Assembly: GCA_020636505.1 (NCBI GenBank)
Contig: JACJXR010000001.1
Coordinates: 620,001-684,000 of the forward strand
DNA from: Chitinophagales bacterium
GTDB taxonomy: Bacteria; Bacteroidota; Bacteroidia; Chitinophagales; Chitinophagaceae
Length of the DNA: 64,000 nucleotides
Reading direction: 5' to 3'
The notes beneath the pieces are model-generated. The model was not told the DNA's origin. It made no database searches and was given only the letters and a program-made list of their open reading frames with translations. The number at the start of each line of letters is the position of its first letter. The stretch's first letter is position 1. This document shows, piece after piece, positions 17,109-24,904 of the stretch. Made by a program: the position numbers and the translations under genes.

Positions 17109-17185
17109 ACAAGATTAATTATAAAATAACATTGTTGCATTAGCTAGGTAATCGGCTGAAAATCAATACATGTTTTTTTTATGAA

Positions 17186-17207
17186 TAAATCAACGTGAAA
17201 AACACCC
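17186..17207 (+). repeat. 22-bp intergenic motif, copy 3
   Basis: Matches copies 1 and 2 (5349-5370 and 7253-7274) with two differences each. It stands 78 bp after the lipoprotein genes and 145 bp before the XRE gene at 17352. Confidence 0.55.
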
Positions 17208-17351
17208 AATTTTCATAGCATATATTTTATGTAGTTTTATATTAATGAGACATGATGAATAAAGAAAGAATTTACTTCAAGATGTTTCTCAGACCTTCTA
17301 TAACATTCGATTGAGAAACCCTTGCAATGTAATATGCCTTAAACCTATAAC

Positions 17352-17600
17352 ATGCATATTGGACATAACATAACAAAAGTTCGGGAACTCAAAGGTATTA
17401 CCCAATGTTATGTAGCAAAAATGCTCAATGTATCTCAACAAGCATACTCTAAACTTGAAAAGCAAGAATATATCGATAACGATAAACTACGTGAAATTGC
17501 CAATATTTTAGATTGCTCTATAAATGTTATCAAGAACTACTCAGAAGAAAAAATTCTACAGTTTTTAAATAGAGATCATCAACAGAACAATAATTCCTAG
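17352..17600 (+). CDS. XRE-family regulator upstream of the lanthipeptide locus
   Basis: 82 residues with a Cro/CI HTH: ITKVRELKGITQCYVAKML, recognition helix SQQAYSKLEKQEY, then DNDKLREIANILDCSINVI. After about residue 62 it is a polar tail. It points toward the lanthipeptide genes and ends 133 bp before the first of them (17733), so it is a candidate regulator of that cluster; no sequence evidence links them beyond position. Confidence 0.8.
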   Translation: MHIGHNITKVRELKGITQCYVAKMLNVSQQAYSKLEKQEYIDNDKLREIANILDCSINVIKNYSEEKILQFLNRDHQQNNNS

Positions 17601-17732
17601 GATGTTTATCGCTCAAACGAAAGTTGTAAAGTACAACTAGTAATATGGCGTTTGCAGCAAATATGTTCTTAATTTCATGCAAAGGAAATAAAAATCCTTA
17701 CACATACTAGTTCTTCAACAAAAAACTTATTT

Positions 17733-18137
17733 ATGTGCTCTTGTACTACAGCAGAATACACCTCAAACATAGGTGTCACTACTATTTCGACAGCGAATTC
17801 CAACCTTGACGGCACCGGTACTTTAGGTACTGTTCTAACGTCTCCAATATCCTCAAACGGGACACTGATAAGTTACGTCACTGTTAAGGCTACAGGAAAT
17901 ACCTCTCAGGGTATGGTTAGATTATTTATTGATGATGGTTCAAACATAAGACTGTTTATGGAAATCAGAATTCCAGCAGTCACGCAAACAGGAGTAAGTC
18001 CTGCATTTGGGATAACTATCCCAGTTGGAATCTCATTAGAAGCCTCTTTCCTTCTCAAGGCTTCAACACAAAATGCTGAAACTTTTAATATTACTGCTTA
18101 CGGACAGTCTTGGACAAATTGTACATGTCCTTCATAG
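17733..18137 (+). CDS. Small beta-rich protein with Cys-x-Cys ends, paralogue 1
   Basis: 134 residues without signal peptide. It begins MCSC and ends NCTCPS. Between, the sequence alternates strands: ANSNLDGTGT, VTVKATGNTSQGMVRLFI, MEIRIPAVTQTGVSPAF and AFLLKAST-like stretches, which reads as a beta-sandwich similar to small viral or tail-fibre-type jelly rolls. The next gene is its clear paralogue, sharing TANSNLDGTGT / IPA.TQTGV / STQN. It is the first gene of the lanthipeptide locus and in the same direction as the precursor. I recognise no family. It could be a substrate, a scaffold or a carrier for the modified peptide; the paired terminal cysteines are the notable point. Confidence 0.65.
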   Translation: MCSCTTAEYTSNIGVTTISTANSNLDGTGTLGTVLTSPISSNGTLISYVTVKATGNTSQGMVRLFIDDGSNIRLFMEIRIPAVTQTGVSPAFGITIPVGISLEASFLLKASTQNAETFNITAYGQSWTNCTCPS

Positions 18138-18159
18138 CTTAACTAATAAATAATTCATT

Positions 18160-18558
18160 ATGTCAACATCAATGATATTTTATACAGCAAATACTGGAGT
18201 TGCATTAATAGATACTGCAAACTCAAATCTAGATGGCAGTGGAACAATTGTAGATGTAATAACAGGTGCATCAAATGGTACATATATAAAATCCATAACA
18301 ATAAAGGCCGCAGGAAGCACTTCGGAAGGTATGGTCAGGTTATATATACGGCCTAGCGGTGGAGGAACAGATTTGCTTTTTAGAGAAATATACATTCCTG
18401 CTACTACTCAAACCGGTGTTGTACCGGCATTTGCGACAATGATTCAAGCAAGCTTTAGTATAGATTCAGGTGATGTAGTATCCGCGTCCACTCAAAATAG
18501 TGATGCATTTGTAATTACTGCTGATGGGCTTGATTTTGAGAGCTGTGACTGTGTTTAA
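18160..18558 (+). CDS. Small beta-rich protein, paralogue 2
   Basis: 132 residues, 22 bp after its paralogue. It lacks the N-terminal CSC but keeps the same framework (DTANSNLDGSGT, IKAAGSTSEGMVRLYI, REIYIPATTQTGV, STQNSDAF) and ends in ESCDCV, so a Cys-x-Cys pair at the C-terminus is shared. No signal peptide. Forty-one bases later the lanthipeptide precursor gene starts, in the same direction. Function unknown; conservation of the terminal cysteines in both copies suggests they matter. Confidence 0.65.
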   Translation: MSTSMIFYTANTGVALIDTANSNLDGSGTIVDVITGASNGTYIKSITIKAAGSTSEGMVRLYIRPSGGGTDLLFREIYIPATTQTGVVPAFATMIQASFSIDSGDVVSASTQNSDAFVITADGLDFESCDCV

Positions 18559-18599
18559 GTATTTACTAGGAGAATTACAAGACTTTACATAATTGTGTT

Positions 18600-19367
18600 A
18601 TGGCAAAGAAGAAATTACAACTTGATGATATTCAAATACAAAGTTTTGTAACTGGATTTAATCCAAATAAGACTATCGATGATTTTCCCCCTCCTACACA
18701 AAATACAAATTGCGGTCCTCCTGACAATACAGTTCGAGGTGACACTTGTGCAAATACTTGTATAGGCACTTGCGTAACTTGTATGGGAAATACTTGTGTA
18801 GGAAATACTTGTGACAAACGATATTGCTTCCCTGTCGATACACAGCACGAATGTCCAATTGATAATACAATTGGCGGAAATACTTGTGTAAGTACTTGTA
18901 TAGGCACTTGTGTAACTTGTGCAGGAAATACTTGTGACAAACGATATTGCTTCCCTGTCGATACACAGCACGAATGTCCTATCGACGGAAATGGGACTAT
19001 TAATACTTGTTTAGGTACTTGTGCAACTTGTGTGGGAAATACATGCGACAAACAATATTGTTTCCCAATTGACACGCAACTAACCTGTCCTATTGACAAT
19101 GATAATACCATTAATACTTGTGTAGGGAATACATGTGATAAAAGGTATTGTATCCCAATTGGCACACAGCAAACCTGTCCTATTGAGGGTAATAATACAG
19201 TTGCAGGCAACACCTGTATAGATACGTGTTATACTTGTCCAGCTAATGATTGGAAATGTGTGCCTACTGCAATATGTATTCAATACCCTTTTGATAATAT
19301 CGGCAAAACCGAAGTTGACAACACAAATGGTCCAACTTGTTTAAGCTGCCCTTTCTGCAATCCTTAA
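18600..19367 (+). CDS. Giant Cys-rich class I lanthipeptide precursor (pinensin-type leader)
   Basis: 255 residues. The first 20 (KKKLQLDDIQIQSFVTG) match the leader of Bacteroidota class I lanthipeptides of the pinensin kind, with the LDDI..QSFVT core. The rest is a repetitive core that I count to hold 34 cysteines, about 23 of them as Thr-Cys, built from units of NTCxGTCxTCxGNTC followed by DKRYCFPVDTQ and CPID. The units run about 41, 38, 33 and 30 residues, shrinking toward the C-terminus, which ends LSCPFCNP. Typical lanthipeptide precursors are 50-100 residues, so this is several times too long. It precedes a split LanB and LanC in the same direction, so dehydration of Thr and thioether closure onto Cys is expected. 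Product, number of rings and cleavage sites cannot be seen from sequence. Confidence 0.85.
   Translation: MAKKKLQLDDIQIQSFVTGFNPNKTIDDFPPPTQNTNCGPPDNTVRGDTCANTCIGTCVTCMGNTCVGNTCDKRYCFPVDTQHECPIDNTIGGNTCVSTCIGTCVTCAGNTCDKRYCFPVDTQHECPIDGNGTINTCLGTCATCVGNTCDKQYCFPIDTQLTCPIDNDNTINTCVGNTCDKRYCIPIGTQQTCPIEGNNTVAGNTCIDTCYTCPANDWKCVPTAICIQYPFDNIGKTEVDNTNGPTCLSCPFCNP
18800..18979 (+). repeat. Near-perfect 123-bp tandem repeats in the precursor gene
   Basis: A 57-bp block (18800-18856) recurs exactly at 18923-18979. The offset of 123 bp is 41 codons, so the frame is kept. Further, less similar units follow up to about 19260. Such recent exact duplication in a coding repeat points to growth by slippage or recombination. 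Confidence 0.85.
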
Positions 19368-19413
19368 TTTTTTAATTTCTAACATCATACTGTAAAATTT
19401 ACTATCTTCTTGA

Positions 19414-22098
19414 ATGGGAGTGGATATATTTAAACATTTAGTATATCGAACAGGAGGAATACCTTATTCTATATGGGATCAAAATACTCAGCTATATACA
19501 GAGCTTTATAACAATCTTGTCGAACATTATAATATTAGGGATTTAAAGTCTAAACAAATCAATAAAATATGTGACTTAGTACACGATCAGATCAAAGTTG
19601 TGGAAACTGAGTCAAGCAGAAAAATGTTGATTAACTTCAAGAGAGACTTGTACAATGAAAGACCACTTAAAAAGCAAGTCATATCTCAAATTTTAAGTTT
19701 GCTACCGTTAAATATTGCATCTGAATTCCAAAACTACGAGGAGTATGCGAAAAAAGAAAAAACAATAAAAGAAACAATCATTTCACAGTTTGAAAAAACA
19801 TACTTTCAGGATATAGAGCTAATAAAGGATGTCTGCAATAGAAATGATTTTAAATCAGGCTTACTTTTATCAAGTGAAGTACTGTATAATTATTCAAAAC
19901 ATATAGATGAGCACAGCAAAATCAATGCTAAGAAAGCCCTCGGTTTATGGAAATATATAACACGAGCATCAACGAAAACAACACCTTTCAGCACGTTGAC
20001 AAATATTAATGTTGCCACAACCGTTGAGTTAACGGGCACATATGCAGCAATCACTAAGGCATCAAATAAGATTTTAAGTAAAATTAGATACAATAACTAC
20101 TTCTTAGAATCACTACTACAAATACTGATAAATCACCCGCAACTTTTCAGATCTTTTCCAATCGTATTGAATCCCACTCTTACAAGTAAAAATGATTTTT
20201 TAAAATTCGTTACAAACAGTAAAAACACAGAGTCATTTCAAACGATTAAGAAAACACCTATTCTTGAATACATTATAAATACATTAACAGAAAATCCCAA
20301 TTTTTCTGTACGCGATTTAGAGGAGCGATTACTTATGGTTTTGGACAAAAATCATAATAGGTCTGAAGTATCACAATATATATTTGAATTAACTCAAACA
20401 GGGTTTTTAAATATCGATATTGATCTCACGGGATTAGATACAGACTGGGAAAAGAAAATAATTTTACTCATCGAACAACAGTCAGATTTTTTTGAAAAAA
20501 ACCTACTAATAAACATTTCAAACACGTTAAGTAACCTTGAAAAGTTTCGGAAAATGTATGCTGATGGTGGATATGTAGATAGGGAAAAACTAAAAAATGA
20601 TATTAAAAATCAGTTTGATTTACTATTCAAAAATATAGCTGAGTCTGTTGAAACAAAAAATGATGAAAATGTAACGTCTAATTATATACATGTCAAAGCT
20701 ATTAATGAGAAGAAGCATATCTTTCTTCATAGTAATTCAAGACAAAACAATGATAGCTTTAAAAATCAAATTTATGAAGACTCCTCAAAAGATATAGAGC
20801 TAATTGTTGACAAGGAACGTTTGACCACTTTTGTAAACGATATTAATACACTAATAAACACATTCTCTCCTTATTTAAACCTAAAAGAAGAATCGTCCAG
20901 ACTATATGATACATACATAGATAATTTTGGCGATAAAGAAAGTCTTCCACTACTGGATTTCTACGAATTTTTGTATAAAAATGACTCACGCAAAAAAGAG
21001 GAGACTAGTAATCATGACTCTTCTAAAACAAATGATAAGATTAGCCAAATAATAAAAGCAGAATTTGATAAGGGGAACATAACGGTAGCGAATCATCAAG
21101 TAAATATCCCGATGGACTTTTTAAGCCATTTTGATAATAAATATGAAAAAACAAATAACCATAAAAGTTACGGTGGTTTTTTTCAATTCTATCATGATGA
21201 CAAGGATAAATTATTGGGGGTTGCTAGTTCCGTATTGCTTCCAGGTAAAGGTAAAATGATTAGTCGCTTTTTGCACTTATTCAAAGAACAGGTAACCACA
21301 GACTTGCAAGAGTGGAACATTCATGATTTAGATAATACAGAAATTTATGCTGAAAATAGCGATGCTTCATCATTCAATGCGAATTTACATCCTAGGTTGA
21401 TGCCATATGAAATAAAGATACCTGGAGGAAACACACGTTCAAAAGACAATCTTATAAATGTATTGGACCTATGCGTAAGTCCTGACCATGAGAAAAAGGA
21501 ATTAATATTATTGAAAAATGGTGTTAGGGTATTTGTTTTTGATCTCGGGTTTGAAACTATATTAAAAAGGTCAAACTTATTCAGGCTACTATGTGCTTTT
21601 GGTAATAATACCGGATATCCATTGCAATTAATAAGTAATTATTTCAACATGCTTTTTCAGAGAGCAGTGAAATTAAACAATATAACTATTTGGGTTCTCC
21701 CAAGAGTTGTATTCAATAAATCAGTTGTACTCCAACGCAAATATTGGATGGTTCCAATCGAAACATTTAGTGAGATTAAAAAAATGGGGAGTCATTCAAA
21801 TGATGCAGATATTTACTTGGAAATCCAAAAACTGAGACTACGTTTCGGTATCCCAAATTTAACCTTCATAAAGGTTAAATACTATAAAAACAATAATAAT
21901 GGGCCAATAAGCAGAGATGATTATAAACCACAGTTCATCAATTTCGTTAGTCCAATGTCAATAAAACTATTTGTGAAAATAATTTCAAGAGTGAATAGTG
22001 GCATAATAATAATCGAAGAAATGTTACCTACATCGGAAGGAATGCTTGAAATTAACAACATGAAATATGCTAGTGAAACTCTAGTACAATGGCAATAA
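19414..22098 (+). CDS. Lanthipeptide dehydratase, glutamylation subunit (split LanB)
   Basis: 894 residues, corresponding to the N-terminal, tRNA-dependent glutamylation part of class I dehydratases (Lant_dehydr_N family). Features include LVYRTGGIPYSIWDQ at the start, WKYITRASTKTTPFSTLTN near residue 175, HPRLMPYEI-type signature near 655 and FGNNTGYPLQL near 715. It lacks the C-terminal elimination domain, which is coded by the next gene after one base. In such split enzymes the first subunit glutamylates Ser/Thr of the precursor with glutamyl-tRNA and the second removes glutamate to give dehydro-amino acids. It follows the precursor gene by 46 bp in the same direction. Confidence 0.92.
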   Translation: MGVDIFKHLVYRTGGIPYSIWDQNTQLYTELYNNLVEHYNIRDLKSKQINKICDLVHDQIKVVETESSRKMLINFKRDLYNERPLKKQVISQILSLLPLNIASEFQNYEEYAKKEKTIKETIISQFEKTYFQDIELIKDVCNRNDFKSGLLLSSEVLYNYSKHIDEHSKINAKKALGLWKYITRASTKTTPFSTLTNINVATTVELTGTYAAITKASNKILSKIRYNNYFLESLLQILINHPQLFRSFPIVLNPTLTSKNDFLKFVTNSKNTESFQTIKKTPILEYIINTLTENPNFSVRDLEERLLMVLDKNHNRSEVSQYIFELTQTGFLNIDIDLTGLDTDWEKKIILLIEQQSDFFEKNLLINISNTLSNLEKFRKMYADGGYVDREKLKNDIKNQFDLLFKNIAESVETKNDENVTSNYIHVKAINEKKHIFLHSNSRQNNDSFKNQIYEDSSKDIELIVDKERLTTFVNDINTLINTFSPYLNLKEESSRLYDTYIDNFGDKESLPLLDFYEFLYKNDSRKKEETSNHDSSKTNDKISQIIKAEFDKGNITVANHQVNIPMDFLSHFDNKYEKTNNHKSYGGFFQFYHDDKDKLLGVASSVLLPGKGKMISRFLHLFKEQVTTDLQEWNIHDLDNTEIYAENSDASSFNANLHPRLMPYEIKIPGGNTRSKDNLINVLDLCVSPDHEKKELILLKNGVRVFVFDLGFETILKRSNLFRLLCAFGNNTGYPLQLISNYFNMLFQRAVKLNNITIWVLPRVVFNKSVVLQRKYWMVPIETFSEIKKMGSHSNDADIYLEIQKLRLRFGIPNLTFIKVKYYKNNNNGPISRDDYKPQFINFVSPMSIKLFVKIISRVNSGIIIIEEMLPTSEGMLEINNMKYASETLVQWQ

Positions 22099-22099
22099 T

Positions 22100-23005
22100 A
22101 TGCAGTGGCTAAGCTTCCATATCTATTTTACAGGCAACCGCTTAATATTATTAGGGGATTATATCTCCCCACTAATTACTGAATTAAAAAATAAAAAACT
22201 AATTACTCGTCATTTTTTCATCATATATAAAGAGGGTGGGGTTCATATAAGGTTAAGATTAAAAGCTCACATAAATCACACACACAAAATCACTTTACTC
22301 GTTCAAGAAAAGGTAAGCTCTTTTTTTTCAACATATGATTTGCCACAACATCCTAATATAAGTTCAAATCAAAACCTAAATACTATCCAAAGCATACCGT
22401 ATGAGCAGGAATATGAAAGATATGGTGGGCAAATAGGTATGAAAGTATCTCAGAAGCAGTTTGCCAATTCAAGTGATATGGTTTTCAAGTATATACAGCA
22501 AGAAGCATTTGAGACTTATGTGAGCTTACTTAACGTAGCGATTAAAATGAACCTAACATCTGCATTTGTATATTCAAATGGCTCTATTGAAAAGGTAATT
22601 TTATATTTCTATCATATCTATTATGGACGTATTGGGGTAAGCAACTTTCCATTTATTAAATTCAATGAGAGAATAGAGTTAAATTATAAAGAGTATTATT
22701 TACAGCAAAAAGAGATAATAGCTCCTTTTGTTCATGCCATTTGGAATAGGTTGTCAAAACAACAATATATTGATGACAACTTACAATATTGGTTCAAAGC
22801 CGAAACGTCCATAAATAAGTTACTGCACACTTATTATGATTCCGGTAAAATAGACATTCCTCATATTTATGATTTTGACCACATGTTTTATATACTTCAA
22901 AGCTATATTCATATGAACAATAACAGGTTGGGTATTTCTACAGTGGATGAGCCTTTAATTGCATATTTAATAATGAGGAGTCTACAAGAATTTGATTCAC
23001 ATTAA
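22100..23005 (+). CDS. Lanthipeptide dehydratase, elimination subunit (split LanB C-domain)
   Basis: 301 residues of the SpaB-C / thiopeptide-type bacteriocin biosynthesis family: start WLSFHIYFTGNR, the FFIIYKEGGVHIRLRL strand, and EQEYERYGGQIGM near residue 115. These are the hallmark positions of the glutamate elimination domain. The gene begins two bases after the stop of the glutamylation subunit, which supports an obligate complex. Split LanB enzymes are known for the pinensins. Ends 9 bp before the LanC gene. Confidence 0.92.
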   Translation: MQWLSFHIYFTGNRLILLGDYISPLITELKNKKLITRHFFIIYKEGGVHIRLRLKAHINHTHKITLLVQEKVSSFFSTYDLPQHPNISSNQNLNTIQSIPYEQEYERYGGQIGMKVSQKQFANSSDMVFKYIQQEAFETYVSLLNVAIKMNLTSAFVYSNGSIEKVILYFYHIYYGRIGVSNFPFIKFNERIELNYKEYYLQQKEIIAPFVHAIWNRLSKQQYIDDNLQYWFKAETSINKLLHTYYDSGKIDIPHIYDFDHMFYILQSYIHMNNNRLGISTVDEPLIAYLIMRSLQEFDSH

Positions 23006-23014
23006 TATATTATT

Positions 23015-24904
23015 ATGGATGGATCCAATCTATTTATTGATGAAGCGTCCAAGATAGCGGATAAAATAATTGATAGTTCAATTAAATGTAAATCAGGCAT
23101 ATATTGGGAAACCAAGAAATATGATGAGACTATTGAGATAAATACAAACTTGTATAGTGGGAACTCTGGCATACTATACTTTCTTATTGAACTATACAAA
23201 ATAAAAAAGTCAAAAAAACTTTTAGATTCTATCCTTAATAGTGCACAATGGTTAATAGCTGATAATGATTACAGGGATAATAATCTAGCCATATACTGTG
23301 GCGCCGGAGGGGTAGCATTTGTCTTAATTGAACTATTTAAGATAACTGATGATAATAGGTACAAAAATGCAGCTTTAGAGATTGCTCGAATGTCAAAGAT
23401 AGATCATCGAAAATCTGATATACTCTATGGATCTTCAGGTGCTATTTTAACCTTACTACATTTATATAATGAAACTAATGAAGCTTTTTTACTTGAATTA
23501 ATTATACAAAATATTGATAGCCTACTAGAGAGTGCCTGTTTTACTAAAGAAGGAACGTCTTGGGAAAGAAATTGTTATTCAATCAGACCGCTATGTGGTT
23601 TTGCACATGGAGCGAGCGGTATTGCTTTTGTCTTTGGAGAATTATATCGATTTTTTGGAAATGACCTTTTCCGAAGAATATCACAAAGTGCGTTTGAATA
23701 TGAAAATAGTTTTTTTGAAGCGGGCAATTGGCCTGATTTTAGAAAAATAATTATTGAAGAAGAAGATCAAAAGAAATTTATCGACTTCTACATCAATCAA
23801 CAGACTGAAGAGTTTTCAAGTTACAGCTTTATGTCTGCTTGGTGTCACGGAGCACCCGGTATTGGTTTAGCAAATCTACATGCACAAAAAATAAGTGAAG
23901 TATCGAATGGAAACATGAGCCTTATTGTCTCTGCTATAAATACCACATCTGATACATTTAATCTTAAGGTTAGAAACTACACTTTATGTCATGGTATTCT
24001 CGGGAATGCGCACTTGTTAATTGAGGCTTTTACAAATCTCAATCATCCTCCCTATTATGATATAGCACGTGAACAAGCAATAAAATGTATTAATGATGAA
24101 AAGAAGTATGGTTACTGGATTTCTGGAATTTCCAAGAAAGGTAGTGAGGCAGATTGTAGTTTATTTAATGGCATTGCTGGAATTGGACATTTTTATTTGC
24201 GTCTATTTAAACCATTTCAAACGACTTCACCATTAATACCGTATGTTCAAAAAATAAAAGCTGAAAAGAGAGGCATAGAAAAATATGACGATATGTATCT
24301 TTTAAATGTGATGATGAAAAATCTATTTCCTAATACATATATTAACATCAATGAAAATGAGATAAAAACTACCCCAGAGTGGAAATCCAATTCATTACGA
24401 GAAGATGTAATCAATATGGTAAATGGATTCTTGAATGACAAGAATAGTTATCGATTAGCTGAATATTATAAGGTTGATACATTCAAAATGGATTTAGCAG
24501 ATAGCATTTGGAGTAATGCATATTTGTATGCAAAGCATCTGTATGAACTTAAAAAGGTGCAACAGAAAAATTATTCAGAACTTACTTTGAATAATATGAT
24601 GCAATACCACTTGAAACTGAATAACACTGTATTGTTATACAAATACAATATTGGCACCGCAAAATCTCACCTCGTATTACAAGCTACTTATGATGGGGAG
24701 CCCGTTAACCAATACTATGTTAGCGAACAAACATTTAAGCTATTACATTTCTTTAAAGAATGTAACACAGTTGAAAAGGCTTACAACTATCTTAGAAAAG
24801 ATAGTGAAAATACCACCAAATATACTTTTGATAGTATTTTCAAATCATTATTAGATCATTGTATTAATAACTTTTTTCTTGTAGAAGACAGAACTACTAC
24901 TTAG
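23015..24904 (+). CDS. Lanthionine cyclase LanC with extra C-terminal region
   Basis: 629 residues, against about 400-430 for usual LanC. Residues 1-405 carry the alpha/alpha toroid with GxxG repeats (YSGNSGILYF, YCGAGGVAFV, YGSSGAILTL, CGFAHGASGIAFV, WCHGAPGIGLA, LCHGILGNAHLL, FNGIAGIGHFYL) and the zinc ligands Cys277, Cys325 and His326, with the acid/base His198 kept. It should close thioether rings between Cys and dehydrated Thr/Ser. The extra part (about 410-629) has a helical stretch and then, from about residue 545, a strand-rich region with a helical end that could be a winged-helix, PqqD-like recognition element; this is only a guess. Its end overlaps the convergent S41 peptidase gene by 4 bp. 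Confidence 0.92.
   Translation: MDGSNLFIDEASKIADKIIDSSIKCKSGIYWETKKYDETIEINTNLYSGNSGILYFLIELYKIKKSKKLLDSILNSAQWLIADNDYRDNNLAIYCGAGGVAFVLIELFKITDDNRYKNAALEIARMSKIDHRKSDILYGSSGAILTLLHLYNETNEAFLLELIIQNIDSLLESACFTKEGTSWERNCYSIRPLCGFAHGASGIAFVFGELYRFFGNDLFRRISQSAFEYENSFFEAGNWPDFRKIIIEEEDQKKFIDFYINQQTEEFSSYSFMSAWCHGAPGIGLANLHAQKISEVSNGNMSLIVSAINTTSDTFNLKVRNYTLCHGILGNAHLLIEAFTNLNHPPYYDIAREQAIKCINDEKKYGYWISGISKKGSEADCSLFNGIAGIGHFYLRLFKPFQTTSPLIPYVQKIKAEKRGIEKYDDMYLLNVMMKNLFPNTYININENEIKTTPEWKSNSLREDVINMVNGFLNDKNSYRLAEYYKVDTFKMDLADSIWSNAYLYAKHLYELKKVQQKNYSELTLNNMMQYHLKLNNTVLLYKYNIGTAKSHLVLQATYDGEPVNQYYVSEQTFKLLHFFKECNTVEKAYNYLRKDSENTTKYTFDSIFKSLLDHCINNFFLVEDRTTT

Noticed and set aside
18801..19260. 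Antifreeze-like or metallothionein-like reading of the Cys-rich protein
   Set aside because: The TCxxTC pattern invites this, but the LDDI..QSFVT leader and the directly following LanB and LanC genes make a lanthipeptide far more likely.
18615..19283. Several Cys/Ser-rich frames on the minus strand opposite the precursor
   Set aside because: They mirror the repeats of the precursor gene in other frames; the leader and context favour the plus strand.
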